The position numbers were made by a program, and so were the translations under genes. Below the pieces are notes generated by a model. The model was not told the origin of the DNA. It saw nothing but the letters and a program-made list of their open reading frames with translations, and did no database searches. Source: Dalbergia cochinchinensis (taxonomy: Eukaryota; Streptophyta; Magnoliopsida; Fabales; Fabaceae). From it: a stretch of DNA of 64,000 bases. The stretch covers positions 37,830,376 through 37,894,375 of the forward strand of contig CM062368.1 of NCBI GenBank assembly GCA_031216125.1, read 5' to 3'. Below are positions 25,834 to 38,040 of the stretch, piece by piece; the first letter of the stretch is position 1; each line of letters opens with the position of its first letter.

Positions 25834-27494
25834 TGATAAGGGACATTTATATCACTTATTTTACTTCTAATTTTTAGCTTTTTGTATGAGTTTTATTGAG
25901 TTATTGATGTGATTAGTTAAGATTTTGATTTATTCCTTATTGTGTGATTTTAATAGAATTATTGGCTTTTGCATTGATTTTGGAATAATTTGTAATTGCA
26001 CCCTATTATATTTGACATTTCTCTTTGAATATAGTTTTATGCACAGTAGCTCTGAATTGAGTTCAAGTTCAAGAACAAGGCTAGAAACTCTCTACATGGA
26101 GCTTGTAGCAATAATCAAGTTTGGAGAATTTGGGAGCTAAATAGAGGAGTTCTTAAGTTTATTTGAGCACATTTGCAGAAAACATTATAATGGAAAATAT
26201 GTATCTCTCTCTACAAGAATCAGATTGATATAAATAAAGATGTTTTGAAAAGCTCAAGAAGTCCTCTAAAACTTTAATTTTCATCTCAAAACCCAGTTCT
26301 AAGAGCATCTTGGTGAAAATCCAGTTGCATGATTAAAGGTTATTAATGTCCTGATGCACTCTAACTTGACCTCTAGTTAGTATTTTTGTAATATTTGGAG
26401 CTACAAATGTTCGATTGAGGTGATTTTGATGGTGTTGGAAAGCTTATTCAAAGGGATGCAATCTCTATTTCTAGTTCTGAGAACAAATTCATATATATAA
26501 AGATCCAAAATGACCAAATACATGAAGATGTCAATTTTGTCCAGTGCAGTAGCACTAAGGACACAGAACAGCTCATTTAATTTATTTTGGGTCCCACTTT
26601 GACCATTTTAGAGAGCAGTATATAAAGGATCGACACAGATGTTTGCCCTAGCTTTTGGCTCAATTTTAGTTATGTAATTAGGTTGCTATTATTCTCTCTT
26701 ACATCTCTCTCTTCTTCTCTTTATTCTCTCTTAGGGATTCCATTAGTGAAGGTGCTTTGTCTTAAATATTATGGCAAGGACTATTGCTATTATTTTCATA
26801 TTCCATTTATTTTCACTGTTGTAATCCTCTAAAGATGAAGAAGTAGATCTCTTTACTAGAGTGAGGGTTTTCGGATGGATTAGGATAATGTTTGAGACCT
26901 CTTTTGATATTAAATGCATTTGATTTTCTTAATGTTCTGCAGTTTCTATTCCTATAATTATTGTGGTGATTGTTATAATCTTTATTGGGATAATTAAATT
27001 GGTGATCTTCATTTAGGAAACCCTTTGGGCATAAATTGATAGATCTATTGGTTTATGTTTTGAGGAGAACATTAGAATCGACTTTTCGATTGGCAGTTAG
27101 GCTATAGCACCTGGTTCATTAAATTAATATGATTTCTAAATAAATTGATATCTTGTTTATTAGTTATTTACATTGATCAAATTCTAGAAATTCGATCGAT
27201 CACTAGTAGAATTGCTAGTAATTTATTATTAATAACCACCAATGGGTTTAATATCTGGTCAATGATAAGTAATTTCAATCCTAGGAATACCATGCACAAA
27301 TACCTTTCTTTACTATTACTATTATCTTTTAATTTCAATTGCTATTATTTCACTCTTTAAAACTCTTAATTTTCCTAACTAAGTGTTGAAGCCTCTTTGA
27401 GAAATGACCTAGGTTGTGCCTTTTACTACATTTTTTGTGCAACTTAGGATTAAAATAATTTCTAATTTGAGAAGGTAGGCAATACCCCCCGTCA
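25834..27494 (+). repeat. 5' LTR of the Athila-type element
   Basis: It starts TGATAAGGGACA and ends CCGTCA, giving TG...CA ends. It aligns with 31816-33540 over its whole length, including ATTTTTAGCTTTTTG near the start and CTCTCTTAGGGATTCCATTAG in the middle. A plausible TATA-type sequence GTATATAAAGGATCG is present at about 26619. Confidence 0.85.
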
Positions 27495-27498
27495 AATT

Positions 27499-27519
27499 TT
27501 GATGCTATTGTTGGGGAGG
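27499..27519 (+). other. Degenerate primer-binding site
   Basis: TTGATGCTATTGTTGGGGAG immediately follows the LTR end. It resembles the TTGGCGCCGTTGCCGGGGA type of site used by Athila/Tat elements, with several C-to-T/A changes consistent with decay of methylated DNA. Confidence 0.7.
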
Positions 27520-27662
27520 CAATAAAACTTAATTGCTTATTTTATTTTATTTTGTTTATTATTATTTTTATTTTCTTTTATTTTTATTAATTTGTTTACT
27601 ATTTTTTATTTTCTATTGTTTATTTTATTTTGCAAAAAAAAAAAAAATTTCTGTTATCTTGT

Positions 27663-28960
27663 ATGAGACGTTCCCTGTCTACTAAAAATTTGATATCTCT
27701 TGACTCTAAGATTGAAAAAACTTTGTGAAAAATCAGACAGACAAAGCGTTAACAAGTAGAACCATCTGGCCATTCTGATCCTTTGTTTAGTGTTTCAGGA
27801 AATACAGGTGCATGGGAGATAGGAATAGGACATTGAGAGAGCTCACTGCTCTTGACTTTTCCCAACAACCTTTGGCCATACATACCCTAGGCTAGATAAT
27901 GACTTTGAACTTAAAGGGTATATGGTTCATGCTCTGCCCAAGTTCCATGGGCTGTCTAGAGAAGATCCCTACCTGCACTTGAAGAAGCTTCACATGGTAA
28001 TGTTTTGGCATGAGACCTAATCGGTTGGAGGTGGATGATATTAAGCTCAGAGCATTCCCTTTCTCCCTAGAGGATGTTGCGAAAAATTAGTTCTTTAATT
28101 TGCCAAATGGGATTGTAAATAGCTGGACGGGGGTGAAGGGACTTTTCTTAGAGATGTATTTTCCCGCCTCTAGAATGGCTTCTATCAGAAAAGAGATTTC
28201 CAAAATTTGCCAAACTAATGAAACTCTACATAAATATTGGGAGCGCTTCAAGCTCCTTTGTGCAAGCTGCCCTAATCACCAGATTCCCAAGCAACTCCTC
28301 CTTCAATACTTTTATAAGGGTTAGTACCTGTTGATAGATGTATAATAGATGCTACTAGTGGAGGGGCACTTTTGGATAAGACTCTAGCAGAGACCCATGC
28401 TTTGATAGAAAATATGGCTACCAATTTTCAGCAATTTGCTCAAAGCGACCATAACTACTAGATGCCTTCATGAAGTGAGGCTTGACCCGAGAAGAATCCA
28501 TTATTGACCCGGACTTTCTGACAACTTTCTAGCCTTATGCAGCAATTAATGGTGAGCAGCAACTCTAGTGGTTCTTAAGATCTATGACATATGTAATTTA
28601 AATGACCATCACATTGATATGTGCCCAGCATTGCAAGATGACTCAACCACTAGGGTAGCAGCAACATACCCTTGCAAAGGCCACCTCAGAATCAGGTAGG
28701 TCAGTTCCCATTTGGGAACACATATAACTCCAGCTAGAAGAATCACCCCAATTTGAAGTGGGGAAATAATTCTCAATAATAGGGCTTACCTTCACAGCAG
28801 AAATACTTGACACCTTATAAAAGGCAGCAAGCACTTCCTGTACCTCGATCCTCAAATCCCACTATGACTGAGATGATGAAGATGATGATGCAGCAAATGC
28901 AAGAAATAAGAAAGGAAAATGCCCAGCTGAGAGAGGATGTGACTCAAATGAAACAAAATC
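27663..28960 (+). pseudogene. Athila-type gag, degraded
   Basis: A start-like MRRSLSTKNLISLDSKIEK at 27663 is soon followed by a stop. Later blocks include PKFHGLSREDPYLHLKKLH (about 27935-27990) and HKYWERFKLLCASCPNHQI with LLLQYFYKG (within 28100-28324), a clear retrotransposon gag domain. A zinc-knuckle remnant CNLNDHHIDMCPALQDD lies at about 28590-28640, and a methionine/glutamine-rich coiled stretch at about 28865-28965. Stops and frame changes separate these parts. Confidence 0.8.
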
Positions 28961-29489
28961 AGAGCTAGCAAGCCCCGACTACCTACTTGCCCTCTCAAGC
29001 GTGCCTAATCCAAGAGAAAATGTACATTGCATTTACCACGAGTGCAGGACAAAAATTTGAGGTGGCTAGGCCTCTGAGGAAGATCAAAGAGAATAATAGG
29101 CTCGGAGATGTTTATAGAGAGAGTTGCAACGCTCAAACAGTGCTGTAGTGTTAAGCCAAGAATGAATATGAAGAACTAGCACAAGAAGACCCCTTGGGTG
29201 AGTCTTTGCCCGAGTGCTCAAATAGCGCTGCAGTGCTCCACAGAACCCAAACACGTTCTAGATTTTACTCCTTCACTGCCATTTCCTCAAAGGATCCAAT
29301 CCAAGAAATCTGCTGCATCATAATTGGATCTACAAACTTAGGAAACCTTAATAAAAGTACAAGTGAACATACCCCTGTTGGATGCAATCAAACAAATCCT
29401 AAGTATGCTAAATTTCTAAAGATCATTGCATCAATAGGAAGAAGATAAAGGGTAGTGGGGAAGAGAAGGTGACCATAGGGTAAATACCT

Positions 29490-29950
29490 CTTCCATTATT
29501 AAGCCGAAATTTACCACCCAAGTACAAGGATTCGGGCATATTCACTGTCTCTTGCACTATTGCGAACATGTACATCAAAAAGGCCCTAGCTGACCTTGGA
29601 GCTGGCATTAATATTATGCCTAAATTACTTTACCAGTCCTTGCACTTTGGAGAGCTAAAACCCATTTGATTGCAAACTCCAGCATCACCAAGCTAGAGAG
29701 AGTATTGGAAGATGTTCTAGTACAAGTAAATGATTTAATATTCCCTGCTAATTTTTATGTAGTTGAGATAGAGAATGACACTAATGCCAGCTAGCATACA
29801 TTGATTTTGGATAGGCCTTTTTGGAAAGCGCTAGAACAATGATTGATATTCATCTTTGGCATATTATCCATGGAGTGTGGGGACATAAAAGTCCAATTAA
29901 ACTTATTTGATGCTATGAAACATCCTTATGAGGAATATTCCATGTTTGGT
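29490..29950 (+). pseudogene. Retroviral-type aspartic protease remnant
   Basis: About 29575-29625 reads KKALADLGAGINIMPKLLYQ, in which DLGA corresponds to the catalytic D-(S/T/L)-G-A motif of Ty3/gypsy proteases. The frame then breaks, and a further conserved block (WSMECGD.KVQLNLFDAMKHP-like, about 29840-29935) continues in another phase. Confidence 0.7.
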
Positions 29951-30149
29951 ATTAATGTCATTGATTATTTAGTTGATGATGCTTGTGGAAATTTGCTCTG
30001 TAAGGATCTAGATTCCCCTTTCCCTACTTTTTCTTCTTCCATTGGATATGATGCACCTGTTGTTTTAGAATCTCCCAAGTTTTCAGATATAGGTACACCA
30101 CCCTATGAGCAGTCATCAGTTTGCCAAGTGCTTCATGAACCACCCATAT

Positions 30150-30409
30150 TCATAAGGAAGCGTTGTGAAAGGTAGTAGGCCTTGTTGCATGAGCCCCGGG
30201 CAAAACTGATGGCTAGAAGGCCAAAGTCTAAATGGAATGGACCATTCTTGGTCACCCATGTGTACCCTAATAGTGCAATTGAATTGGAAATTTCCAAGAT
30301 GATTCAGTATGATATTGATGGGCATCGATTGATTCACCTTTATGAAGTTCCCAAGGATTTGGGGGCTCAGATGGCCTATCTATGGGTTAAAGCTGTACAC
30401 TCTCTATGA
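30150..30409 (+). pseudogene. Integrase C-terminal fragment
   Basis: The text ARRPKSKWNGPFLVTHVYPN followed by AIELE, then HRLIHLYE at 30209-30345, matches the GPY/F-like C-terminal module of Ty3/gypsy integrases. It sits only about 250 bp after the protease-proximal fragment. Several kilobases that would encode reverse transcriptase, RNase H and the integrase core have therefore been deleted. Confidence 0.75.
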
Positions 30410-31815
30410 GGGACTTGACCGTCCAACTTAGGGACATTAAAGTAAAGTGCTGGGTGGGAAACAACCCATCGTGAGGTTTTTCTCTACCTTTCTCTTTTAT
30501 TTTTCTACATTTTATTTATTTTAATTTTAGTTTTGAGTCTCGTATCATATTTATTTTGTTTATATTTTGTACCATCCCTATGACACCTTAGAGGTTACAT
30601 GTATAAGCTCACACTACATGTACTTTATTGACTTGCTTGGCATTGACTATTTTGTATTGCATGCCTGGTGGATTCATTGTATTGTTTGGATTGAGTATAT
30701 ACATTTTCACTTATGAGATTTTGAGTCTCTTTCATTAGACTATCATGTGTCATCCTTATTTGTCATATGTGTTCCCCTCTTTGGATTTGTATTCTAGAAC
30801 TTGCTTAGGGTCTTGTTTAAAAATATATTTTTCATGTGCATATTTGAATATGATTGAGGCATTTTTCTTGTTTTTAGCCACTTGCTCGTATAGCCAACCT
30901 CTGCATGTTACCATTGTTTAGCCCCTTTGAGCTTTATTGTCCATTCTTTGTTTTAGCATATTCTTAGCCAAAAGTGAAAAACTATGAAATATCCTAACCT
31001 TTTAGGCTTAAGAGAGCATGTGTGTTTTTCTTATATGTACTTGAGCATATAAGTGTAGGGGAGAGCATGATGACATGCTCCAATTTAAGTGTGAGGGAGG
31101 AATAATGTGTACAAAATAATTCAGCAAGTGGTACACCAAGAAGAGAAAAAAAAAATTTAAAGAAATGAGGATGAAAAGTTGATTGGAAAAGAAAAATTTT
31201 GAAAAAGTGTGAGTTGAAGGTGTGCCATATTGCAAAAGAAAGGCTTATAATTAAGTTGGACAAATTGTATCCTTAAGCACTTGTGCTCTTAGTGTATGCA
31301 TTTTCTTTCCTTTGACTTGAGGTTAATCCCCATTGGTCTATATTTTTGTCTACCTTCACCCAAGCCCCATTACAACCAAAGGTAAGTCTTCTTAATTTGA
31401 TATGCATATGTGTATGACAAAATAGAGAATGAGATTCGTAACAAGCCTATGGTAATGCATTTTCATTTGAGGTGATTGAGTGTGCATCATAACCCCAAAC
31501 ACTTGAGTGAATGAGTAGCAAAACACTGATCTTGGGAGGACTTTTGTACTTGGTATATGTATCTTATATGGGTTCTAGCTTGTGTGCTATGTTGTTGTTC
31601 ATGCCTTACTTGTTGAGATTCTTTTAATTTTGGTGTGAAAGCTTAGTGTTGTATCTCTAGGCTCATTAGATTAATGTATTGTCATTTAATTTCACGTATC
31701 ATGCATTTTTAGTATTAGGAGTCTAGTAAAGTCCTTGTATATTGCATCTTATCCATGCCTTGGTTTGATCTTAGTTTCACGTGAAGACATGTGAAACCTT
31801 AAGCGTAAGGGAGTT
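30410..31815 (+). other. 3' internal noncoding part of the Athila-type element
   Basis: This holds the conserved GCTGGGTGGGAAACAACCC stretch and then about 1.3 kb without open frames. A short purine-rich tract GCGTAAGGGAG (31803-31813) just before the second LTR could be the polypurine tract. Athila elements commonly carry a long 3' region here, sometimes with an env-like frame. None is visible. Confidence 0.6.
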
Positions 31816-33540
31816 TGATGAGGGACAGTTATGCCACTTACCTTACTTCTAATTTTTAGCTTTTTGCAGGACTTTTACTAAGTTATTGATGTGATTAATT
31901 AGGATTTTAATTTATTCCTCATTATGTGATTTTAATAGAATTATTGGCTTTTCTATTAATTTTGGAATAATTTATAATTACACCCTATTGTGTTTGACTT
32001 GTGTCTTTGAGTATGGTTTTGTGCACAAGAGCTTTGAATTGAGTTCAAAATGTCAAGAAAAATGCTGGAAACTCTCTACATGGAACTTGTAATAGTAATC
32101 AAGTTAGGAGAATTTAGGAGCTAAATAGAAGGGTTCTTGAGTTCATTTGAGCACATTTGGAAAAAATATTATAATAGAAAATATGTATCTCTCTATACAG
32201 GGATCAGATTGAGACAAATAAAGATGTTTTGAAAAGCTCAAGAAGTCCTTTAAAACTTTCATGTTCTGCTCAAAACCTAATTTTAAGAGCATATTGGTGA
32301 AAATCAAGTTGTAAGATTAAAGGTTATTGATGTCCTGATACTATCAAACTTGACCTCTATTTAGTATTTTCTCAATATCTGGCACTACAGATGTCCGATT
32401 GGGGTGATTTTAGTGGCATTGGAAAAGCTTATTTAAAGGGCTATAATCTTTATTTCTAGTGTCAATGACAGATTCAGATGTTTAAGGGGTCAAAATGATG
32501 AAATATGTGAACACATCAATTTTATCTAGCGTCATAGCAGCTCAGCGAGCCGAAAAATGATTTTTAATTAGCATAACTCACTCTTTGGCGACTGCGGTGC
32601 TCATGTGATGATCTGAAAGAGCTCATTTAATCTATTTTTAGGTTTCATTTAGACCCATTTTAGAGAAGCGTTATATAAAGATTGACACAATTATTTACCT
32701 AGCTTTCAGCTCTGTTTTAGATCTGTAATTAGGTTGCTATTATTCTCTCTCTACATCTCTCTCTTCTTCTCTCTTTTCTCTCTTAGGGATTCCATTAGTA
32801 AAAGTGATTTGTCTTGGAGATTGTGGCAATGATTATTGCTATTATTTTCAGGTTCCACTTATTTTCATTGTTGTAATCCTCCAGAGATGGAGGAGTAGAT
32901 CTTTTTACTAGTGTAAGGGTTTCTGGATAGATTGGGATGATGTGAGACCTCTTTTAATATTAAATGCATTGGTTTTCTTGATGTTTTGCAGTTTCTATTC
33001 TTATAATTATTGTGGTGATTGTTATAATCTTTATTGAGATGAATAAATTGGCGTTAGATTATTTAGGAAACCCTTTGGGCATAAATTGATAGATCTATTA
33101 GTTTATGTTTGAGGAAAACATTAGAATTAACTTTTTGATTGGTAGTTAGGCTATAACAATTGATTCATTAAATTAATGTGATTTCTAAATAAATTGAGAT
33201 ATCGTTTATTAGTTATTTGCATTCATCAAATTCTAAGTCGATCGATCACTAATAGAATTGCTAGTAATTTATTACTAATTGCCACCAATGGGTTTAATAT
33301 GTGGTCAATGATAATTAATTCCAATCCTAGGAATACCTTGCACTAGTATCTTTCTTCACTGTTGCTATTATCTTTTAATTTCAATTGCTATTACTTTACT
33401 CTTCAAAACCTCTAATTTTGCCAACTAAGTGTTGAAACCTCCTTGAGAGATAACTTAGGTTGTACCATTCACTATATTTTTTATGCAACTTAGCATTAAA
33501 ATAATTTCTAATTTGAGGAAATAGGCAATAATCTCTGTCA
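31816..33540 (+). repeat. 3' LTR of the Athila-type element
   Basis: It starts TGATGAGGGACA and ends TCTGTCA. It aligns with the 5' LTR with many substitutions and small indels, implying substantial age. No target duplication can be defined because element sequence continues on its right. Confidence 0.85.
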
Positions 33541-33839
33541 AATTTTGATGCAATTACTAAAAAGGCATTAAAACTTAGTTGTTTATTTTATTTTATTTTT
33601 TATTATTATTTTATTCCAATTCTTATTTTATTTTTTTATTTATTTACTATTTTTTTATTTTCTACTATTTATTTTATTGTGCAAAAAAAAAAAATTTCTA
33701 TTCCTTTATATGAAGCGTTCCTTGTCTGTTGGAGATTTGATATCTCTTGACTCTGAGATTGAGAAAACTTTGAGAAAAATTAGACAGACAAAGCGTCATC
33801 GACTAGAACTATTTGAGCATTCTGATCCTTTGTTTAGTT
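33541..33839 (+). repeat. Second primer-binding site and gag leader after the 3' LTR
   Basis: This aligns with 27495-27792: the degenerate primer-binding region, the poly-T/A tract, then a start-like ATG region and the CATTCTGATCCTTTGTTTAG stretch. Homology stops abruptly at 33839. Confidence 0.8.
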
Positions 33840-34399
33840 AATAATGTAATGTAGCTTTGAGTAACTAATTTAAATTCTTAGCAATAATTATGGAATGGAA
33901 GATATTCAATAAATGAGAAAAAGAAAGATAAGAGACAATATTATTTCTAAGATTAGAGATTACTTTAAAATGATATGCTTTGATAAAATTGTAAGTTAAT
34001 ATTTAAATGACAACCAAATACCCTTCCGAGCCTTCAACCATATACCTTTCTTCCATTGAATACCTTGCTTGAGGCTTTTTCAAAGTACCTGACCTAGTAT
34101 TTGTTGCTTTTCATGAAGGTTAAACACTTCTCTCTTAAGTCAGCAAAAGAATTTGTATTGGGTAGTGAATGTAATTTTGTGTCTTATGGCAACAAATTTA
34201 ATATTTTTGTTTTATAGGAAAAGAATCAAAAAAGTAAAAAGAAAAGGATAAAGTTAGTGAAAAAGTACAGGCTCATGGAAACCAAAACATTTGAGCTCCA
34301 CCCTAAAAGTCACGTAAGAGATGAAATTGGTTCCAATGAAATAGATGAGATGATTGTACCTATGGTAACTATGGTAGGGCTTTTAGTGGGAAATCATGG

Positions 34400-34850
34400 T
34401 ATAAAATACTTGTTTAAATAGCCATGTAGGACATATGAACTAAGTGGACACAAATGCATCCAAGGAATAGTAAATGGAAATGTTATGTGATGCCATGAAA
34501 TGTTCAAGATGGATAAACATGTATTTTTATTGTTTTGTGATGCACTGGTTCAACACGGATTGAAGAATACTAAATGTAAGAGGTGGAAGAGATGGTTACT
34601 TTGTTTTTTGCACACTCTTGGACATAGAGTATGAAATAGGATTATCCAAGAAAGATTTAAACATTAGAGTGAAACAACCAGTAGCCAATTTCACAATATG
34701 CTTATTGCATGATTGAGGTTATCAATAGGTTTAATTAGGCTACATGATTATATTATAGATTTGTACATGTACTTGAGAAAACTCAACATAATAATTGATA
34801 TTGGCCATACTTCAAGGATTGTATAGGGGCAATTGAGAGCATTCATGTAT
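34400..34850 (+). pseudogene. PIF/Harbinger-type transposase relic
   Basis: Read in changing frames, three conserved blocks appear in order: CRTYELSGHKCIQGI and CHEMFKMDKHVF (about 34423-34525), HTLGHRV and QERFKH..ETTSSQFHNML (about 34609-34708), and FKDCIGAIESIHVLV (about 34811-34856). These match the N-terminal helical region and the first catalytic-motif region (family pattern GAIDGTH, here GAIESIH) of plant Harbinger/ALP1-like proteins. The catalytic aspartate position is changed, and stops and frameshifts abound. It is dead, and the second half is missing. Confidence 0.7.
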
Positions 34851-35203
34851 TGGTTGAAAATACAATAAGAAGAAAGGGTTGAATCTTACCTTAACTTTTT
34901 CAAAATCCAAAACACTAAAACAGATCCTATCAAGTTCTTCACTTGAAGGCAGCAGAAATGTTTATTAGTCTGATTCAGAAAATTACTTTTTGAACTAAGT
35001 AAGAACTTAGAAATAGTTTTGAAATCGTTTTCAGATATATTTATATGAACAAGTATCAAATACAGAATATAAACGAGATAAAAAGGGATAGAAACATACT
35101 GCACAAAGATTTTATAATAATTTAGCCAACCTTGCCTATGTCTAGTTGTCAACAACCTTTTGAGTTCCACTAAATACCTTTCTCAACCCAAAGAAAGAAT
35201 GAT

Positions 35204-35400
35204 AGTCTTTGCCTAGCCTTCTCAAGCTATTACCATGACCAGTAATTCCAATTTACTATCATTTTCAAGTAATCTTTGACTAGCCTTTCCAAGCTAACTC
35301 ACATGACCAGTAGTTCACTCTATTATCACTTCGAAATAGTCTTTGACTAGCTTCTCCAAGCTAACCTCACAATGATCACTAATGGATCAAGGCACGATGA
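35204..35400. repeat. Tandem repeats, about 67-bp period, three units
   Basis: Units starting at about 35204, 35270 and 35338 each contain (G/A)TCTTTG(C/A)CTAGC(C)TTCTCCAAGCTA and a following (T)GA(C/T)CA(G/C)TA segment. They lie just left of the assembly gap. Confidence 0.7.
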
Positions 35401-35482
35401 TTTTTTTGAGGTTGGTTTTCTCCAATAAATGAACACTCAAGTTTTATTGTAAATAAAATAGTATAAGTTCTGGAAAACTTTG

Positions 35483-35982
35483 NNNNNNNNNNNNNNNNNN
35501 NNNNNNNNNNNNNNNNNNNNNNNNNNNNNNNNNNNNNNNNNNNNNNNNNNNNNNNNNNNNNNNNNNNNNNNNNNNNNNNNNNNNNNNNNNNNNNNNNNNN
35601 NNNNNNNNNNNNNNNNNNNNNNNNNNNNNNNNNNNNNNNNNNNNNNNNNNNNNNNNNNNNNNNNNNNNNNNNNNNNNNNNNNNNNNNNNNNNNNNNNNNN
35701 NNNNNNNNNNNNNNNNNNNNNNNNNNNNNNNNNNNNNNNNNNNNNNNNNNNNNNNNNNNNNNNNNNNNNNNNNNNNNNNNNNNNNNNNNNNNNNNNNNNN
35801 NNNNNNNNNNNNNNNNNNNNNNNNNNNNNNNNNNNNNNNNNNNNNNNNNNNNNNNNNNNNNNNNNNNNNNNNNNNNNNNNNNNNNNNNNNNNNNNNNNNN
35901 NNNNNNNNNNNNNNNNNNNNNNNNNNNNNNNNNNNNNNNNNNNNNNNNNNNNNNNNNNNNNNNNNNNNNNNNNNNNNNNNNN
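35483..35982. other. Assembly gap, 500 N
   Basis: A run of exactly 500 N. The round size may be a placeholder rather than a measured length. Open frames spanning it are artefacts. Confidence 1.
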
Positions 35983-37860
35983 GCTTACAAGCATTGGTAA
36001 TGCTAGTTGAAAATGCTGATAACATGCTTCAATTGCTAGTAACGGTTTAGATTTTGTCAAATATTTGAAATATTAGGATTCTTTTGTGAATTTAGGTTAG
36101 CAAGCAATCTAAGAGGACTCGTCCTATAAATTTATGTTAGCTAAACGGTAATGACATAATTTGCCTTTATGATATTTTTTCAGTTTTTTATATATATTAA
36201 AGGACATATAAATTTTATGTGAAATTGAGTTAGAAAACTACTTTAGAGGACTCATGATTCTACGAATTGATAAATTGAGCTTTAACACGATATTCAATTT
36301 GTCTTTCAAGAGCAAAGTGAATTGAAAACTATTTCTCATATACGTTGGTTAGTGCTTTAGATATGCTGGTGATTCTTTATAAATTTGTTGGTGATTTTTT
36401 AAAAATGTTGGTATCTTATTAATTTTCAGTTTATATTAAAGGATATATGAATTTTACAAGAAATTAAGTTAGAGAATTAGTTAAGAGGACTCATGGGCTC
36501 TATAAATTGATAAATTGAGCCTTAATACCATATCCAATTTATACTCAAACATTAAAGTGATTTGAATTTTTTTTAGGCAAGTTGATGAGTGTTTCAGATA
36601 TGTTGGTGATTCCTTATCAGATTTTTATTTATATTAAAGGAGGCATGAATTTTATGTGAAATTCAGTTAGAAAACTAGTTTAGAGGACTCATGGGCACTA
36701 TGAATTGATAAATTAAGCCTCAATACTACATCCAATTTATACTCCAAGATTAAAGTGATTTGAATTTTTTTTAGGTAAGTTGGTAAGTGTTTTAGATATG
36801 TTGGCGATTCCTTATCAATTTGTTAGTGATCTTTTGAAAATGTTGGTATCTTATCAGATTTTTATTTATATTGAAGGATGAATGAATTTTATGAGAAATT
36901 GAGTTAGAAAATTAGTTTAGAGGATTCATGAACTCTATGAATTGATAAATTGAGTCTCAATACCACATTTGTTCAAATTCAAATTGGATCTATGCATTTG
37001 CCTAAAAAAAAATTCAAATCACTTTAATCTTGGAGTACAAATTGGATATACATATTGAGACTCAATTTATCAATCATAGATTTCATGAGTCCTCTAAACT
37101 ATTTTTCTAGCACAATTTCTCATTAAATTCATGCATCCTTCAATATAAATAAAAATTTGATAAGATACCAACATTTGCAAAAGATTACCGACAAATTGAT
37201 AAGGAATCACCAACATATCTAACACACTTACCAACTTACCTAAAAAAAACTTTCAAATCACTTTAATGTTGGAGTACAAATTGGATAGGGTATTAAGGCT
37301 CAATTTATCAATTCATAGAGTCCATGAGTCCTCTAAATTAGTTTTCTAACTCAATTGAATATAAAATTCATGCCTTTAATATAAATAAAAATCTAATAAG
37401 ATACCAATATTTTTAAAAAATTACCAACAAAATTGATAATGAATCACCAACATATCTGAAACACTTACCAACTTGCCTAAAAAAAATTTAAAATCACTTT
37501 AATCTTAGAGTATAAATTGGATGTGGTGTTGAGGCTCAATTTATCAATTTATAGAGCCATGAGTCCTCTAAAGTAGTTTTCTAACTCAATTTCACATAAA
37601 ATTTATATATCCTTTAATATAAAAAAATGAAAAAATATCATAAAGGCAAATCGTGTCATTACCATTTAGATAGCATAAATTTATATGGCAAGTCCTCTTA
37701 TTAGATTGCTCGTTAACCCAAATTTTCAAAAGAATCCGAATATTTCAAATATTTAACAAAATCTAAAACGTTACCAGCAATTGAAGCATGTTACCGGCAT
37801 TTTCAACTAACATTACCAATGCTTGTAAGCCTATTACCAACTTAGTGCAGGCAAAAATTC
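35983..37860. mobile_element. Fold-back element: long inverted arms made of tandem subrepeats
   Basis: The sequence right of the gap (GCTTACAAGCATTGGTAATG at 35983) reappears as its reverse complement at 37811-37830, and intervening text pairs along both arms. The turning point lies between about 36970 and 37038. Each arm contains direct subrepeats of about 200-240 bp with the core TTAGAGGACTCATG...ATTGATAAATTGAG...AAAGTGATTTGAATTTTTTTTAGG. The left arm (about 990 bp) has more subrepeat sequence than the right (about 790 bp). No transposase frame is present. A diverged continuation (about 37900-38040) suggests the arms extended further, into the gap on the left. This resembles fold-back or long-TIR non-autonomous DNA elements. 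Confidence 0.8.
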
Positions 37861-38040
37861 AAGTCTTTGCCATTATAGCATTGCTTGCATGATTTAATTA
37901 GAATCCTTTCATCAATTTATAGTACCAAGAAGTTTTCTTAACATGCTCACTAACTCAAATTCACATAAGAATCCTAATATTTCGAAGATCAACAAAATCT
38001 AAAATATCACCAACATTCTAAGCGAGTTACCAACATTTTG

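Larger units (their letters stand above)
25834..33839 (+). mobile_element. Athila-type Ty3/gypsy retrotransposon, internally deleted, with extra leader after the 3' LTR
   Basis: Two related 1.7-kb LTRs (25834-27494, 31816-33540) bracket a 4.3-kb internal region. That region has remains of gag, aspartic protease and the C-terminal end of integrase, but no reverse transcriptase, RNase H or integrase core. The gag block and the 3' internal text around GTGCTGGGTGGGAAACAACCC (30450-30472) are characteristic of the Athila group. Unusually, homology between the two halves runs on past the second LTR for 300 bp into the primer-binding site and gag leader (33541-33839). Many stops show the copy is old. 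Confidence 0.85.

Noticed and set aside
34886..35170. 94-codon minus-strand hydrophobic frame
   Set aside because: There is no family resemblance. It lies between transposon relics in AT-rich DNA, where such frames arise by chance.
35437..36060. Long open frames across the gap
   Set aside because: They consist almost wholly of N and are artefacts.
35983..37860. MicroRNA precursor
   Set aside because: The inverted repeat is far longer than a usual MIR hairpin and is built from direct subrepeats, so a fold-back element or siRNA source fits better.
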